Shown: positions 6,814 to 12,428, counted from the stretch's first letter. The stretch is 14,448 nt of DNA from an uncultured Lachnospiraceae bacterium (GCA_910579735.1 CAJTUZ010000042.1:1-14448), one strand, 5' to 3'. Notes: generated by a model not told the origin, from the letters alone. Numbers and translations are program-made.

Positions 6814-6897
6814 GACAGAATTACTCTGTCATTCTGTCAGCCAAAACATAGTTTTTCTTAGGTGCAGTCCTTTCGCACCTTCGTAAACATTTCGGCT
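6814..6897 (-). repeat. Two-hairpin element, family 1 copy (rpsH-rplF gap)
   Basis: In mRNA order the first base after the rpsH stop opens a long stem-loop: outer arm AGCCGAAATGT (6897-6887) pairs with ATGTTTTGGCT (6849-6839), three of the pairs being G-U, then the inner stem AGGTGC/GCACCT (6880-6875, 6865-6860). Directly after it comes GACAGAAT/ATTCTGTC (6838-6831, 6821-6814, nine-base loop). The 3' half of the long stem is nearly identical to that at 11310-11338 (AAGAAAA, CTA, GTTTT, GC blocks). No U-tract follows either stem. A weaker GGTTG/CAACC stem lies at 6794-6812. Confidence 0.75.
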
Positions 6898-7299
6898 TTA
6901 CCATACAAAGGCTAAAACTTCTCCGCCAACCTGCAGCTCTCTTGCCTTCTTATCGGTCACAACACCCTGATTTGTAGAGATGATTGCAATACCGAGACCA
7001 CCGAGAACTTTCGGCAGATCCTCTTTACCAGCATATACACGAAGACCCGGTTTGGAGATTCTTTTAATACCGGAAATAATTTTTTCATTCTTGTCCTCGC
7101 CATATTTTAAAGAAATATGGATCGTTTTAAAGCTTCCGTCTTCAATTATATCAAACTTTTTAATATAGCCTTCATCCAATAAAATCTGCGCAATAGCCAA
7201 TTTCATCTTAGATGCCGGCACATCTACTGTATCATGTTTTGCAGTATTTGCGTTACGGATTCTTGTAAGCATATCTGCAATAGGATCGCTCATTGTCAT
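6898..7299 (-). CDS. rpsH: 30S ribosomal protein S8
   Basis: S8 is a primary 16S rRNA-binding protein of the central domain; in E. coli it also represses the spc operon by binding its mRNA. The 133-residue product starts MTMSDPIADMLTRIRNANTA and ends with the conserved GLGIAIISTNQGVVTDKKAR and GGEVLAFVW. Two ATGs are close (7299 and 7293); I take 7299 because GGAGG is eight bases upstream. Both flanking gaps are long and carry stem-loop repeats: 107 bases upstream from rpsZ and 163 bases downstream to rplF. Whether S8 binds either gap is unknown. Confidence 0.98.
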   Translation of the reverse strand: MTMSDPIADMLTRIRNANTAKHDTVDVPASKMKLAIAQILLDEGYIKKFDIIEDGSFKTIHISLKYGEDKNEKIISGIKRISKPGLRVYAGKEDLPKVLGGLGIAIISTNQGVVTDKKARELQVGGEVLAFVW

Positions 7300-7347
7300 T
7301 TGAATTGCCTCCTTCTTAATTTTATAACGATGCTCTTTCCTCAGCCT

Positions 7348-7405
7348 GCGAGTTTGAAATGCGAATGCTGCAAACTCGCGGTTGAAAGACGTCAGACTTT
7401 CAACC
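7348..7405 (-). repeat. Tandem stem-loop element, family 2 copy (rpsZ-rpsH gap)
   Basis: Two perfect stem-loops abut, the first starting one base after the rpsZ stop. In mRNA order: GGTTGAAAG/CTTTCAACC (7405-7397, 7388-7380, eight-base loop), then GCGAGTTTG/CAAACTCGC (7379-7371, 7356-7348, 14-base loop). The element at 697-754 has the same order and related arms, with at least four paired substitutions preserving the stems. No U-tract follows; rpsH translation begins about 50 bases downstream. Confidence 0.78.
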
Positions 7406-7406
7406 T

Positions 7407-7592
7407 TTACCAGCTAGCCTTACGAACGCCAGGAATCTGGCCCTTATATGCTAACTCACGGAAGCAAATTCTGCAAATTCCGTATTTTCTTAAATAAGCA
7501 TGTGGACGACCACAAATTTTGCAGCGGCTGTATTCTCTTGTGGAGAATTTCGGTTTGCGCTGCTGTTTTATCTTCATTGCTGTCTTAGCCAT
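7407..7592 (-). CDS. rpsZ: 30S ribosomal protein S14, type Z (zinc-binding)
   Basis: S14 is in the head of the 30S subunit near the A site. The 61-residue product is the short zinc-ribbon type: MAKTAMKIKQQRKPKFSTRE, then Cys24-X2-Cys27 and Cys40-X2-Cys43 as the zinc site, ending ELAYKGQIPGVRKASW. Many Firmicutes keep a second, longer zinc-free paralogue elsewhere for zinc shortage; none is in this window. Start ATG 7592 follows AAAGGAGG. It is 14 bases after rplE and one base before a tandem stem-loop element that fills the gap to rpsH. Confidence 0.98.
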   Translation of the reverse strand: MAKTAMKIKQQRKPKFSTREYSRCKICGRPHAYLRKYGICRICFRELAYKGQIPGVRKASW

Positions 7593-7606
7593 GAATTTAC
7601 CTCCTT

Positions 7607-8146
7607 TTATTTAGCAAATGGCATATTGAATAATCTCAATAATTCGCGAGCTTCTTCATCTGTTTTCGCCGTTGTTACGATAATAACATCCATACCTCTT
7701 ACTTTATCGATCTTATCATATTCGATTTCAGGGAAGATAAGCTGCTCTTTAATTCCCAGTGCATAGTTCCCTCTGCCGTCAAAAGCATTGGCATTCACGC
7801 CTCTGAAGTCACGTACACGAGGTAACGCAAGGTTTACCAGACGATCCAGGAACTCATACATTTTGTCGCCTCTTAATGTAGTTTTACAACCGATTGCCTG
7901 GCCTTCTCTGATCTTGAAATTCGCAATGGAGTTCTTTGCCTTGGTAATGATCGCCTTCTGTCCTGTGATCGTTTCCATATCACTGACTGCCGCTTCCAAA
8001 ACTTTAGCATTTTCTTTTGCTTCACCAACACCCATGTTGATTACGATCTTATCTAACTTCGGAACTTCCATAACATTTTTATATCCAAACTTTTTCGTCA
8101 TAGCATCTATGATCTCGTCTTTATACAAACTTTTAAGTCTACTCAA
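7607..8146 (-). CDS. rplE: 50S ribosomal protein L5 (TTG start)
   Basis: L5 binds 5S rRNA in the central protuberance and touches the P-site tRNA. The 179-residue product shows MSRLKSLYKDEI, VPKLDKIVINMGVGEA, LPRVRDFRGVNANAFDGRGN and EQLIFPEIEYDKIDKVRGMD, all family landmarks. The start codon is TTG at 8146: the AGGAGGT site lies eight to nine bases upstream, alignment to B. subtilis L5 (MNRLKEKYNKEI) fits exactly here, and no in-frame ATG occurs before residue 15. A TTG start could lower its initiation rate relative to neighbours. It is 24 bases after rplX and 14 before rpsZ. Confidence 0.97.
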   Translation of the reverse strand: MSRLKSLYKDEIIDAMTKKFGYKNVMEVPKLDKIVINMGVGEAKENAKVLEAAVSDMETITGQKAIITKAKNSIANFKIREGQAIGCKTTLRGDKMYEFLDRLVNLALPRVRDFRGVNANAFDGRGNYALGIKEQLIFPEIEYDKIDKVRGMDVIIVTTAKTDEEARELLRLFNMPFAK

Positions 8147-8170
8147 CTTTTTAGACCTCCTTCCTTAGAA

Positions 8171-8482
8171 TTAATCAACGATATCGCCTGTGGATTTCGC
8201 AAAACGGACTTTTTTACCGTTTTCCATCTTGAAACCGATTCTGGTCGGTTTTCCTTTGTGTACATACATAACATTGGAAATATCGATCGGAGCTTCTTTC
8301 TGGACGATACCGCCATTCTGGTTGGCTGCCGAAGGTTTCTCATGTTTTGTGATCTTATTGATTCCTTCTACTAAAACCTTGCTCTTTTTCCGGTCAACGG
8401 AAATAACTTTGCCTTCTTTGTCTTTATCTTTACCGGCAATAACCTTTACGGTATCGCCCTTTTTAATCTTTACTGTTGACAT
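8171..8482 (-). CDS. rplX: 50S ribosomal protein L24
   Basis: L24 is an assembly-initiating 50S protein that binds the 5' part of 23S rRNA near the exit tunnel. The 103-residue product begins MSTVKIKKGDTVKVIAGKDK and contains the KOW motif around residues 7-35, then ITKHEKPSAANQNGGIVQKE and KPTRIGFK. I use the ATG at 8482; an upstream in-frame GTG at 8491 lies inside the AGGAGGTG ribosome-binding site itself and cannot be the start. The gap to rplN is 12 bases and to rplE 24 bases. Confidence 0.97.
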   Translation of the reverse strand: MSTVKIKKGDTVKVIAGKDKDKEGKVISVDRKKSKVLVEGINKITKHEKPSAANQNGGIVQKEAPIDISNVMYVHKGKPTRIGFKMENGKKVRFAKSTGDIVD

Positions 8483-8494
8483 ACCCGGCACCTC

Positions 8495-8863
8495 CTATAA
8501 TACTTCCGGAGCCAGTGAAACAATTTTCATAAACTGTTTATCACGAAGCTCTCTTGCTACTGGTCCAAAAATACGGGTTCCTCTCGGAGTTTTGTCATCC
8601 TTGATAATAACAGCAGCATTTTCGTCAAATCTGATATAAGAACCGTCTTTACGACGGGCACCTTTTACACTACGAACAACTACGGCTTTTACAACATCGC
8701 CTTTTTTTACAACGCCGCCTGGTGTTGCATCTTTAACAGTAGCAACGATAATATCACCAATGCGCGCATATCTTCTTGTAGATCCACCCATAACTCTGAT
8801 ACAAAGAAGTTCTTTAGCACCAGTGTTATCAGCGACCTTAAGTCTGCTTTCCTGTTGAATCAT
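8495..8863 (-). CDS. rplN: 50S ribosomal protein L14
   Basis: L14 lies at the subunit interface, contacts L19 and forms intersubunit bridges; it is also the target of the silencing factor RsfS in other bacteria. The 122-residue product is the standard length: MIQQESRLKVADNTGAKELL, VKDATPGGVVKKGDVVKAVV, and GTRIFGPVARELRD near the end. The ATG at 8863 is preceded by AAAGGAG eight bases upstream. An in-frame TTG at 8881 overlaps that site and is rejected. The upstream gap to rpsQ (106 bases) holds three stem-loops, marking the join of the S10 and spc regions. Confidence 0.98.
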   Translation of the reverse strand: MIQQESRLKVADNTGAKELLCIRVMGGSTRRYARIGDIIVATVKDATPGGVVKKGDVVKAVVVRSVKGARRKDGSYIRFDENAAVIIKDDKTPRGTRIFGPVARELRDKQFMKIVSLAPEVL

Positions 8864-8888
8864 GCTTTTATCTCCTTTCAACTCTTCT

Positions 8889-8950
8889 GGAAGAATGTCT
8901 GCATTCCTCCGGGTAAAATATCGATTTTACGGGCAACGTTCTTTATTGCC
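8889..8950 (-). repeat. Three consecutive stem-loops in the rpsQ-rplN gap
   Basis: In mRNA order: GGCAA/TTGCC (8950-8946, 8936-8932), GTAAAAT/ATTTTAC (8930-8924, 8919-8913, loop CGAT), and GGAGGAATG/CATTCTTCC (8910-8902, 8897-8889, loop CAGA). The last has nine RNA pairs including one G-U that would be an A-C mismatch on the opposite strand. The sequences differ from the other two repeat families here. No U-tract follows. The position is where S10 and spc operons are separate in some bacteria, but I see no promoter. Confidence 0.6.
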
Positions 8951-8969
8951 TCAGCAGATTTTTACCCTT

Positions 8970-9224
8970 TTATTTAACTTTCTCAACAATTTCAACAAGT
9001 CTCCATCTCTTGTCTTTGGATAAAGGTCTTGTCTCCATAACTTTCACGGTATCGCCAATGCTGCACTCGTTCTTTTCGTCGTGTGCTTTCAGCTTATAGG
9101 TTCTTTTTACAATCTTACCGTAAAGCGGATGCTTAACATGGTCTTCGATCGCTACCACGATTGTCTTATCCATTTTATTACTGGTAACTTTACCAGTACG
9201 GGTTTTTCTCAAATTTCTTTCCAC
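8970..9224 (-). CDS. rpsQ: 30S ribosomal protein S17 (GTG start)
   Basis: S17 is a primary 16S rRNA-binding OB-fold protein of the 5' domain. The 84-residue product reads MERNLRKTRTGKVTSNKMDK, with TIVVAIEDHVKHPLYGKIVK and the conserved METRPLSKDKRWRLVEIVEK at the end. The start is GTG at 9224, eight bases after AAAGGAG. A nearby ATG (sense ATGAGTCGTGG) is in another frame and only one base from the ribosome-binding site, so it should not be used. It follows rpmC by 14 bases; 106 bases with three stem-loops separate it from rplN. Confidence 0.96.
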   Translation of the reverse strand: MERNLRKTRTGKVTSNKMDKTIVVAIEDHVKHPLYGKIVKRTYKLKAHDEKNECSIGDTVKVMETRPLSKDKRWRLVEIVEKVK

Positions 9225-9238
9225 GACTCATTCTCCTT

Positions 9239-9448
9239 TCAATTCGCCGCTTTCGCCTTCTGGGTGATCACGGTCTGAATCCTCGCAATATTTTTCCTTA
9301 CTTCTTTAATTCTTGCCGTATTGTCCAACTGATTTGTTGCGTTCTGGAATCTCAAATTGAAAAGTTCTTTTTTAGCATCTACCAGTTCCTGTGCTAATTC
9401 TGCCTCTGATTTTTTCTGTAAATCCTCAACATACTTATTAGTTTTCAT
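9239..9448 (-). CDS. rpmC: 50S ribosomal protein L29
   Basis: L29 is a small helical hairpin protein at the polypeptide exit site of the 50S subunit, beside L23. The 69-residue product begins MKTNKYVEDLQKKSEAELAQ and contains KKELFNLRFQNATNQLDNTA, the family signature, followed by RIKEVRKNIARIQTV. I start at the ATG at 9448; a longer in-frame extension to 9517 lies wholly inside rplP and adds no family sequence. The start overlaps the end of rplP by 11 bases, with its GGAAGG-type binding site inside rplP, so the pair is likely translationally coupled. Confidence 0.97.
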   Translation of the reverse strand: MKTNKYVEDLQKKSEAELAQELVDAKKELFNLRFQNATNQLDNTARIKEVRKNIARIQTVITQKAKAAN

Positions 9449-9875
9449 TTGATACACCGCCTTCCAAGTCTGCTTTAGAAACGATTTTACATTTACATGG
9501 AAGCTTATGTGTTGCAAGACGTAACGCTTCTTTCGCTACTTCTTCGGGAACTCCTGCGATCTCAAACATTACGCGTCCCGGCTTAACAACCGCTACCCAA
9601 TATTCCAAAGTACCTTTCCCGGAACCCATACGTGTTTCCGCCGGTTTTGCTGTTACCGGTTTATCCGGAAAAATCTTGATCCATACTTTACCGCCACGTT
9701 TGATATAACGAGTCATTGCAATACGGGCAGCCTCTATCTGATTCGATTTGATCCAACATGGTTCTGTTGCTATAATACCCCACTCACCGTAAGTAATCGT
9801 ATTACCACGAGTAGCTTTTCCGGCCATAGAACCACGGAACTGTTTACGACGTTTTACTCTTTTTGGCATTAACAT
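9438..9875 (-). CDS. rplP: 50S ribosomal protein L16
   Basis: L16 is a late-assembly 50S protein that helps position A-site tRNA. The 145-residue product has MLMPKRVKRRKQFRGSMAGK, then NQIEAARIAMTRYIKRGGKV, IFPDKPVTAKPAETRMGSGK and the C-terminal KEALRLATHKLPCKCKIV. The conserved arginine of RMGSGKG is the residue that is hydroxylated in E. coli; whether that happens here is unknown. The start ATG at 9875 shares a base with the rpsC stop (TAATG), with GGGAG nine bases upstream. An ATG two codons in is possible, but the MLMPKR start matches relatives. Confidence 0.98.
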   Translation of the reverse strand: MLMPKRVKRRKQFRGSMAGKATRGNTITYGEWGIIATEPCWIKSNQIEAARIAMTRYIKRGGKVWIKIFPDKPVTAKPAETRMGSGKGTLEYWVAVVKPGRVMFEIAGVPEEVAKEALRLATHKLPCKCKIVSKADLEGGVSNEN

Positions 9876-10531
9876 TATTTATCGCTCCCTTCCTTGTTAG
9901 ATTTTGTAGGAAGTACCTCGCCTTTGTAAATCCATACTTTGACACCGACTTTACCGTAAGTTGTATCTGCTTCCGCAAAGCCGTAATCAATATCAGCTCT
10001 TAATGTCTGAAGCGGAATCGTACCATCGCTGTAGAACTCTGTACGAGCCATATCAGCGCCGCCAAGACGTCCTGAACAGGCTGTTTTGATACCAAGCGCG
10101 CCTGCCTTCATGGTTCTGCCCATGCAGGATTTCATGGCACGTCTGAACGATACACGGTTTTCAAGCTGCTGTGCGATATTCTCTGCAACAAGCTGTGCAT
10201 CTCTGTCCGGTCTCTTGATTTCTTTAATATCTACCAGTACTTTCTTGTTGGTTAATTTGGAAAGCTGTTTCTTCGTTACTTCGATCTCTGCACCGCCTTT
10301 ACCGATCACTACGCCCGGTTTTGCAGTATAGATGATTACTTTTACTCTGTCCGATGCTCTTTCGATTTCAATCTTGGAAACACCGGCACTGTATAATTTT
10401 TCTTTCAGGTATTTTCTGATGTTATAATCTTCTACTAAAAAGTCGGAAAATTCTGCATCAGCATACCATTTGGAATCCCATTCTTTAATTATGCCGACTC
10501 TGAGGCCGTGAGGATTAACTTTCTGTCCCAT
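9875..10531 (-). CDS. rpsC: 30S ribosomal protein S3
   Basis: S3 is in the 30S head at the mRNA entry channel and contributes to helicase activity. The 218-residue product starts MGQKVNPHGLRVGIIKEWDS. The KH domain carries GKGG at residues 77-80 (VVIGKGGAEIEV), and the C-terminal domain has GRLGGADMARTEFYSDG and TYGKVGVKVWIYKGE. ATG 10531 follows GAAGGAG. It is 24 bases after rplV and overlaps rplP by one base, the usual tight rpsC-rplP coupling. Confidence 0.98.
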   Translation of the reverse strand: MGQKVNPHGLRVGIIKEWDSKWYADAEFSDFLVEDYNIRKYLKEKLYSAGVSKIEIERASDRVKVIIYTAKPGVVIGKGGAEIEVTKKQLSKLTNKKVLVDIKEIKRPDRDAQLVAENIAQQLENRVSFRRAMKSCMGRTMKAGALGIKTACSGRLGGADMARTEFYSDGTIPLQTLRADIDYGFAEADTTYGKVGVKVWIYKGEVLPTKSNKEGSDK

Positions 10532-10555
10532 GTTTTTCTCCTTCCTATATCATTC

Positions 10556-10942
10556 CTATCTCTCATCCAGAACGATTGTAATATGGCTCATTCTCTTTTC
10601 GATCCTGTAAGCTCTACCCTGTGCTCTTGGTCTGATTCTCTTCATGGTAGGCCCCTTATTTGCATAACACTCTGCAATATAAAGGTTTTCCGCATTCATT
10701 CCGTTGTTGTTTTCCGCATTTGCAACAGCGGACTCCAATAACTTCTTAATAATACCGGACGCGTATCTGGGATTATATTCCAGAATCGCCAATGCTGTAG
10801 TTACATCCTTGCCTCTTATGGCATCCAATACGAAACACGCTTTCTGTACAGACACTCTTGCATAAGATAATTTTGCTGAAGGTCTTGTATCTTTGTTCGC
10901 ATTTCTTTCTCTTTTTATCTGGGATCTATGTCCTTTAGCCAT
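10556..10942 (-). CDS. rplV: 50S ribosomal protein L22, N-terminally extended
   Basis: L22 contacts all domains of 23S rRNA and its long hairpin lines the exit tunnel. The 128-residue product carries a basic N-terminal extension (MAKGHRSQIKRERNANKDTR, about 20 residues) not found in the 110-113-residue E. coli and B. subtilis proteins. I recall it from Lachnospiraceae L22. The core is VQKACFVLDAIRGKDV, SAVANAENNNGMNAENLYIA and the tunnel hairpin GPTMKRIRPRAQGRAYRIEK ahead of SHITIVL. The MKR triplet whose deletion gives macrolide resistance in E. coli is intact. ATG 10942 follows AAAGGAGG; rpsS ends 20 bases upstream. Confidence 0.97.
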   Translation of the reverse strand: MAKGHRSQIKRERNANKDTRPSAKLSYARVSVQKACFVLDAIRGKDVTTALAILEYNPRYASGIIKKLLESAVANAENNNGMNAENLYIAECYANKGPTMKRIRPRAQGRAYRIEKRMSHITIVLDER

Positions 10943-10962
10943 AGATAAAACCTCCTTTCAAT

Positions 10963-11244
10963 TTAGCGAACTTTGGACTTTCTTTCGTCCTTATCATGTC
11001 CTCTATAAGTTCTGGTTGCAACAAACTCACCGAGTTTGTGTCCAACCATATCTTCCGTAACATATACAGGCACATGTTTTCTTCCGTCATGAACAGCAAA
11101 AGTATGTCCGACAAAAGACGGGAAAATAGTAGAACGACGGGACCAGGTCTTAATAACCTGTTTCTGTCCTGATTCATTCATAGCATCTACTTTTTTCAAT
11201 AAACTTGCATCTGCAAATGGTCCTTTTTTCAGTGATCTTGCCAT
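10963..11244 (-). CDS. rpsS: 30S ribosomal protein S19
   Basis: S19 pairs with S13 in the 30S head and contacts tRNA. The 93-residue product is full length: MARSLKKGPFADASLLKKVD, then IKTWSRRSTIFPSFVGHTFA, VHDGRKHVPVYVTEDMVGHK and LGEFVATRTYRGHDKDERKS. ATG 11244 has a strong AGGAGG site. The gap from rplB is 133 bases and contains the largest stem-loop element in the window (11285-11370); rplV follows after 20 bases. Confidence 0.98.
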   Translation of the reverse strand: MARSLKKGPFADASLLKKVDAMNESGQKQVIKTWSRRSTIFPSFVGHTFAVHDGRKHVPVYVTEDMVGHKLGEFVATRTYRGHDKDERKSKVR

Positions 11245-11284
11245 GATTTCTCCTCCTAATAATTTGTATGGCTTCTATTACTCT

Positions 11285-11370
11285 GAAAGAATCGCAAAGC
11301 GATTCTTTCGGCTAAAACTTAGATTTTCTTAGAGACGGTTTTTTCGTCTCTTACGAAAATCTTTTTAGCC
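11285..11370 (-). repeat. Two-hairpin element, family 1 copy (rplB-rpsS gap)
   Basis: Seven bases after the rplB stop a three-tier stem begins on the mRNA: GGCTAAAA/TTTTAGCC (11370-11363, 11317-11310), AGATTTTC/GAAAATCT (11362-11355, 11328-11321) and AGAGACG/CGTCTCT (11351-11345, 11337-11331), with small bulges. Directly after it is a perfect 11-base-pair stem, GAAAGAATCGC/GCGATTCTTTC (11309-11299, 11295-11285), with a three-base loop. Copies occur at 6814-6897 and 12373-12426. No U-tract follows, and rpsS starts about 40 bases later. Confidence 0.82.
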
Positions 11371-11377
11371 TAGCCTA

Positions 11378-12220
11378 TTATTTAATGGCTCTGCCGTCTC
11401 TTCTTCTTACAATCAGCTTATTGGACGCTTTTTTCTTCTTACGCGTCTTCAGGCCGAGTGCAGGTTTGCCCCACGGTGTACACGGGCCCGGGCGTCCAAT
11501 CGGTGCGCGTCCTTCACCACCGCCATGCGGATGGTCGTTGGGGTTCATAACAGAACCACGGACTGTCGGACGGATACCCATATGACGTTTACGTCCTGCT
11601 TTACCGATCTTGATCAGGTTGTGGTCTACATTGCCGACATTCCCGATCGTTGCACGGCATACAAGCGGAACCATTCTCATTTCGCCGGAGGGAAGTCTCA
11701 GTGTTGCATACTTACCTTCTTTAGCCATTAACTGTGCGCCGTTGCCTGCGGAACGAACAAGCTGTCCGCCTTTACCCGGATACAGTTCAATATTATGGAT
11801 CACTGTACCTACCGGAATCTCGGATAACGGCAGGCAGTTTCCGATTCTTACTTCTGCTTCCGGACCATTCATAACTTTCATGCCGACTGTCAGGCCTTCC
11901 GGTGCCAGAATATAGGATTTTAATCCATCTTCATAACAGATCAGTGCAATATTGGCAGTTCTGTTCGGATCGTATTCGATACCGATCACCTTTGCTGCAA
12001 TACCATCTTTATTTCTCTTAAAATCAACGTTTCTATATAATCTTCTGCTTCCGCCGCCCTGATGTCTGACTGTGATCTTGCCCTGATTATTACGTCCTGC
12101 ATTCTTCTTAAGAGAAGTACAAAGTGACTTTTCAGGTGTTGTCTTGGTAATCTCAGCGAAATCAGAACCGGTCATATTACGCCTTGAAGGTGTATATGGG
12201 TTATAAGTCTTAATTCCCAT
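11378..12220 (-). CDS. rplB: 50S ribosomal protein L2
   Basis: L2 is one of the most conserved 50S proteins, required for subunit association and placed close to the peptidyl-transferase centre. The 280-residue product has the N-terminal MGIKTYNPYTPSRRNMTGSD, an OB-fold and SH3-like core (KRNKDGIAAKVIGIEYDPNR, GKGGQLVRSAGNGAQLMAKE), and the C-terminal RGSVMNPNDHPHGGGEGRAP. His230 in that motif corresponds to the functionally important E. coli His229. Start ATG 12220 follows AAAGGAG. Both flanking gaps are unusually long, 208 bases upstream and 133 downstream, and both carry family 1 stem-loop elements. Confidence 0.98.
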   Translation of the reverse strand: MGIKTYNPYTPSRRNMTGSDFAEITKTTPEKSLCTSLKKNAGRNNQGKITVRHQGGGSRRLYRNVDFKRNKDGIAAKVIGIEYDPNRTANIALICYEDGLKSYILAPEGLTVGMKVMNGPEAEVRIGNCLPLSEIPVGTVIHNIELYPGKGGQLVRSAGNGAQLMAKEGKYATLRLPSGEMRMVPLVCRATIGNVGNVDHNLIKIGKAGRKRHMGIRPTVRGSVMNPNDHPHGGGEGRAPIGRPGPCTPWGKPALGLKTRKKKKASNKLIVRRRDGRAIK

Positions 12221-12307
12221 GATCTTATCTCCTTTTCCTCAATGATTTTCGCGCAGCACATTTTTCATTCTTTCGTTGTTACTCTCCTATGCCGCATACA
12301 TTATCCC

Positions 12308-12370
12308 AACATCCATCCGGATGTTCTCTTAAAAAACTCCTGGTATCTCCATGTTACCTCTTCCGATACC
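12308..12370 (-). repeat. Additional stem-loops in the rplW-rplB gap
   Basis: Beyond the family 1 element, the rest of this 208-base gap holds two more stems: GGTATC/GATACC (12370-12365, 12347-12342) and AACATCC/GGATGTT (12325-12319, 12314-12308, loop GGAT). Neither is followed by a U-tract, and their arms do not match the other repeats. The remaining sequence to the rplB ribosome-binding site shows no gene or promoter that I trust. Confidence 0.5.
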
Positions 12371-12372
12371 CC

Positions 12373-12426
12373 GACAAAATCGCAATGCGATTCTGTCAGC
12401 CGAAGCCTTAAAAATTCTCTTCGGCT
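12373..12426 (-). repeat. Two-hairpin element, family 1 copy (rplW-rplB gap)
   Basis: Two bases after the rplW stop, the mRNA forms AGCCGAAG/CTTCGGCT (12426-12419, 12405-12398, 13-base loop). Directly after it comes GACAGAATCGC/GCGATTTTGTC (12397-12387, 12383-12373, three-base loop), with one G-U pair. Compared with the copy at 11285-11370, the long stem is shorter but its outer pairs are compensated, and the second stem differs by an A-U to C-G exchange. Confidence 0.78.
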
Positions 12427-12428
12427 TA

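Noticed and set aside
8143..8343. 66-codon minus-strand frame overlapping rplX
   Set aside because: It is a shifted frame of rplX with no family resemblance.
8864..8881. Longer rplN beginning at an in-frame TTG (MKGDKSM)
   Set aside because: That TTG overlaps the ribosome-binding site; family members begin at MIQQ.
9449..9517. Longer rpmC with 23 extra N-terminal residues
   Set aside because: The extension lies inside rplP, adds no L29 sequence and lacks its own ribosome-binding site; the internal ATG matches the family start.
11285..11370. Strong stem-loop as a Rho-independent terminator after rplB
   Set aside because: No U-tract follows on the mRNA strand and an essential ribosomal gene, rpsS, follows without a visible promoter.
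12240..12360. Very short sense-strand frames in the rplW-rplB gap (for example MEIPGVF) as a leader peptide
   Set aside because: No clear ribosome-binding site, no amino-acid bias typical of attenuator peptides, and no terminator/antiterminator pair that I could show.
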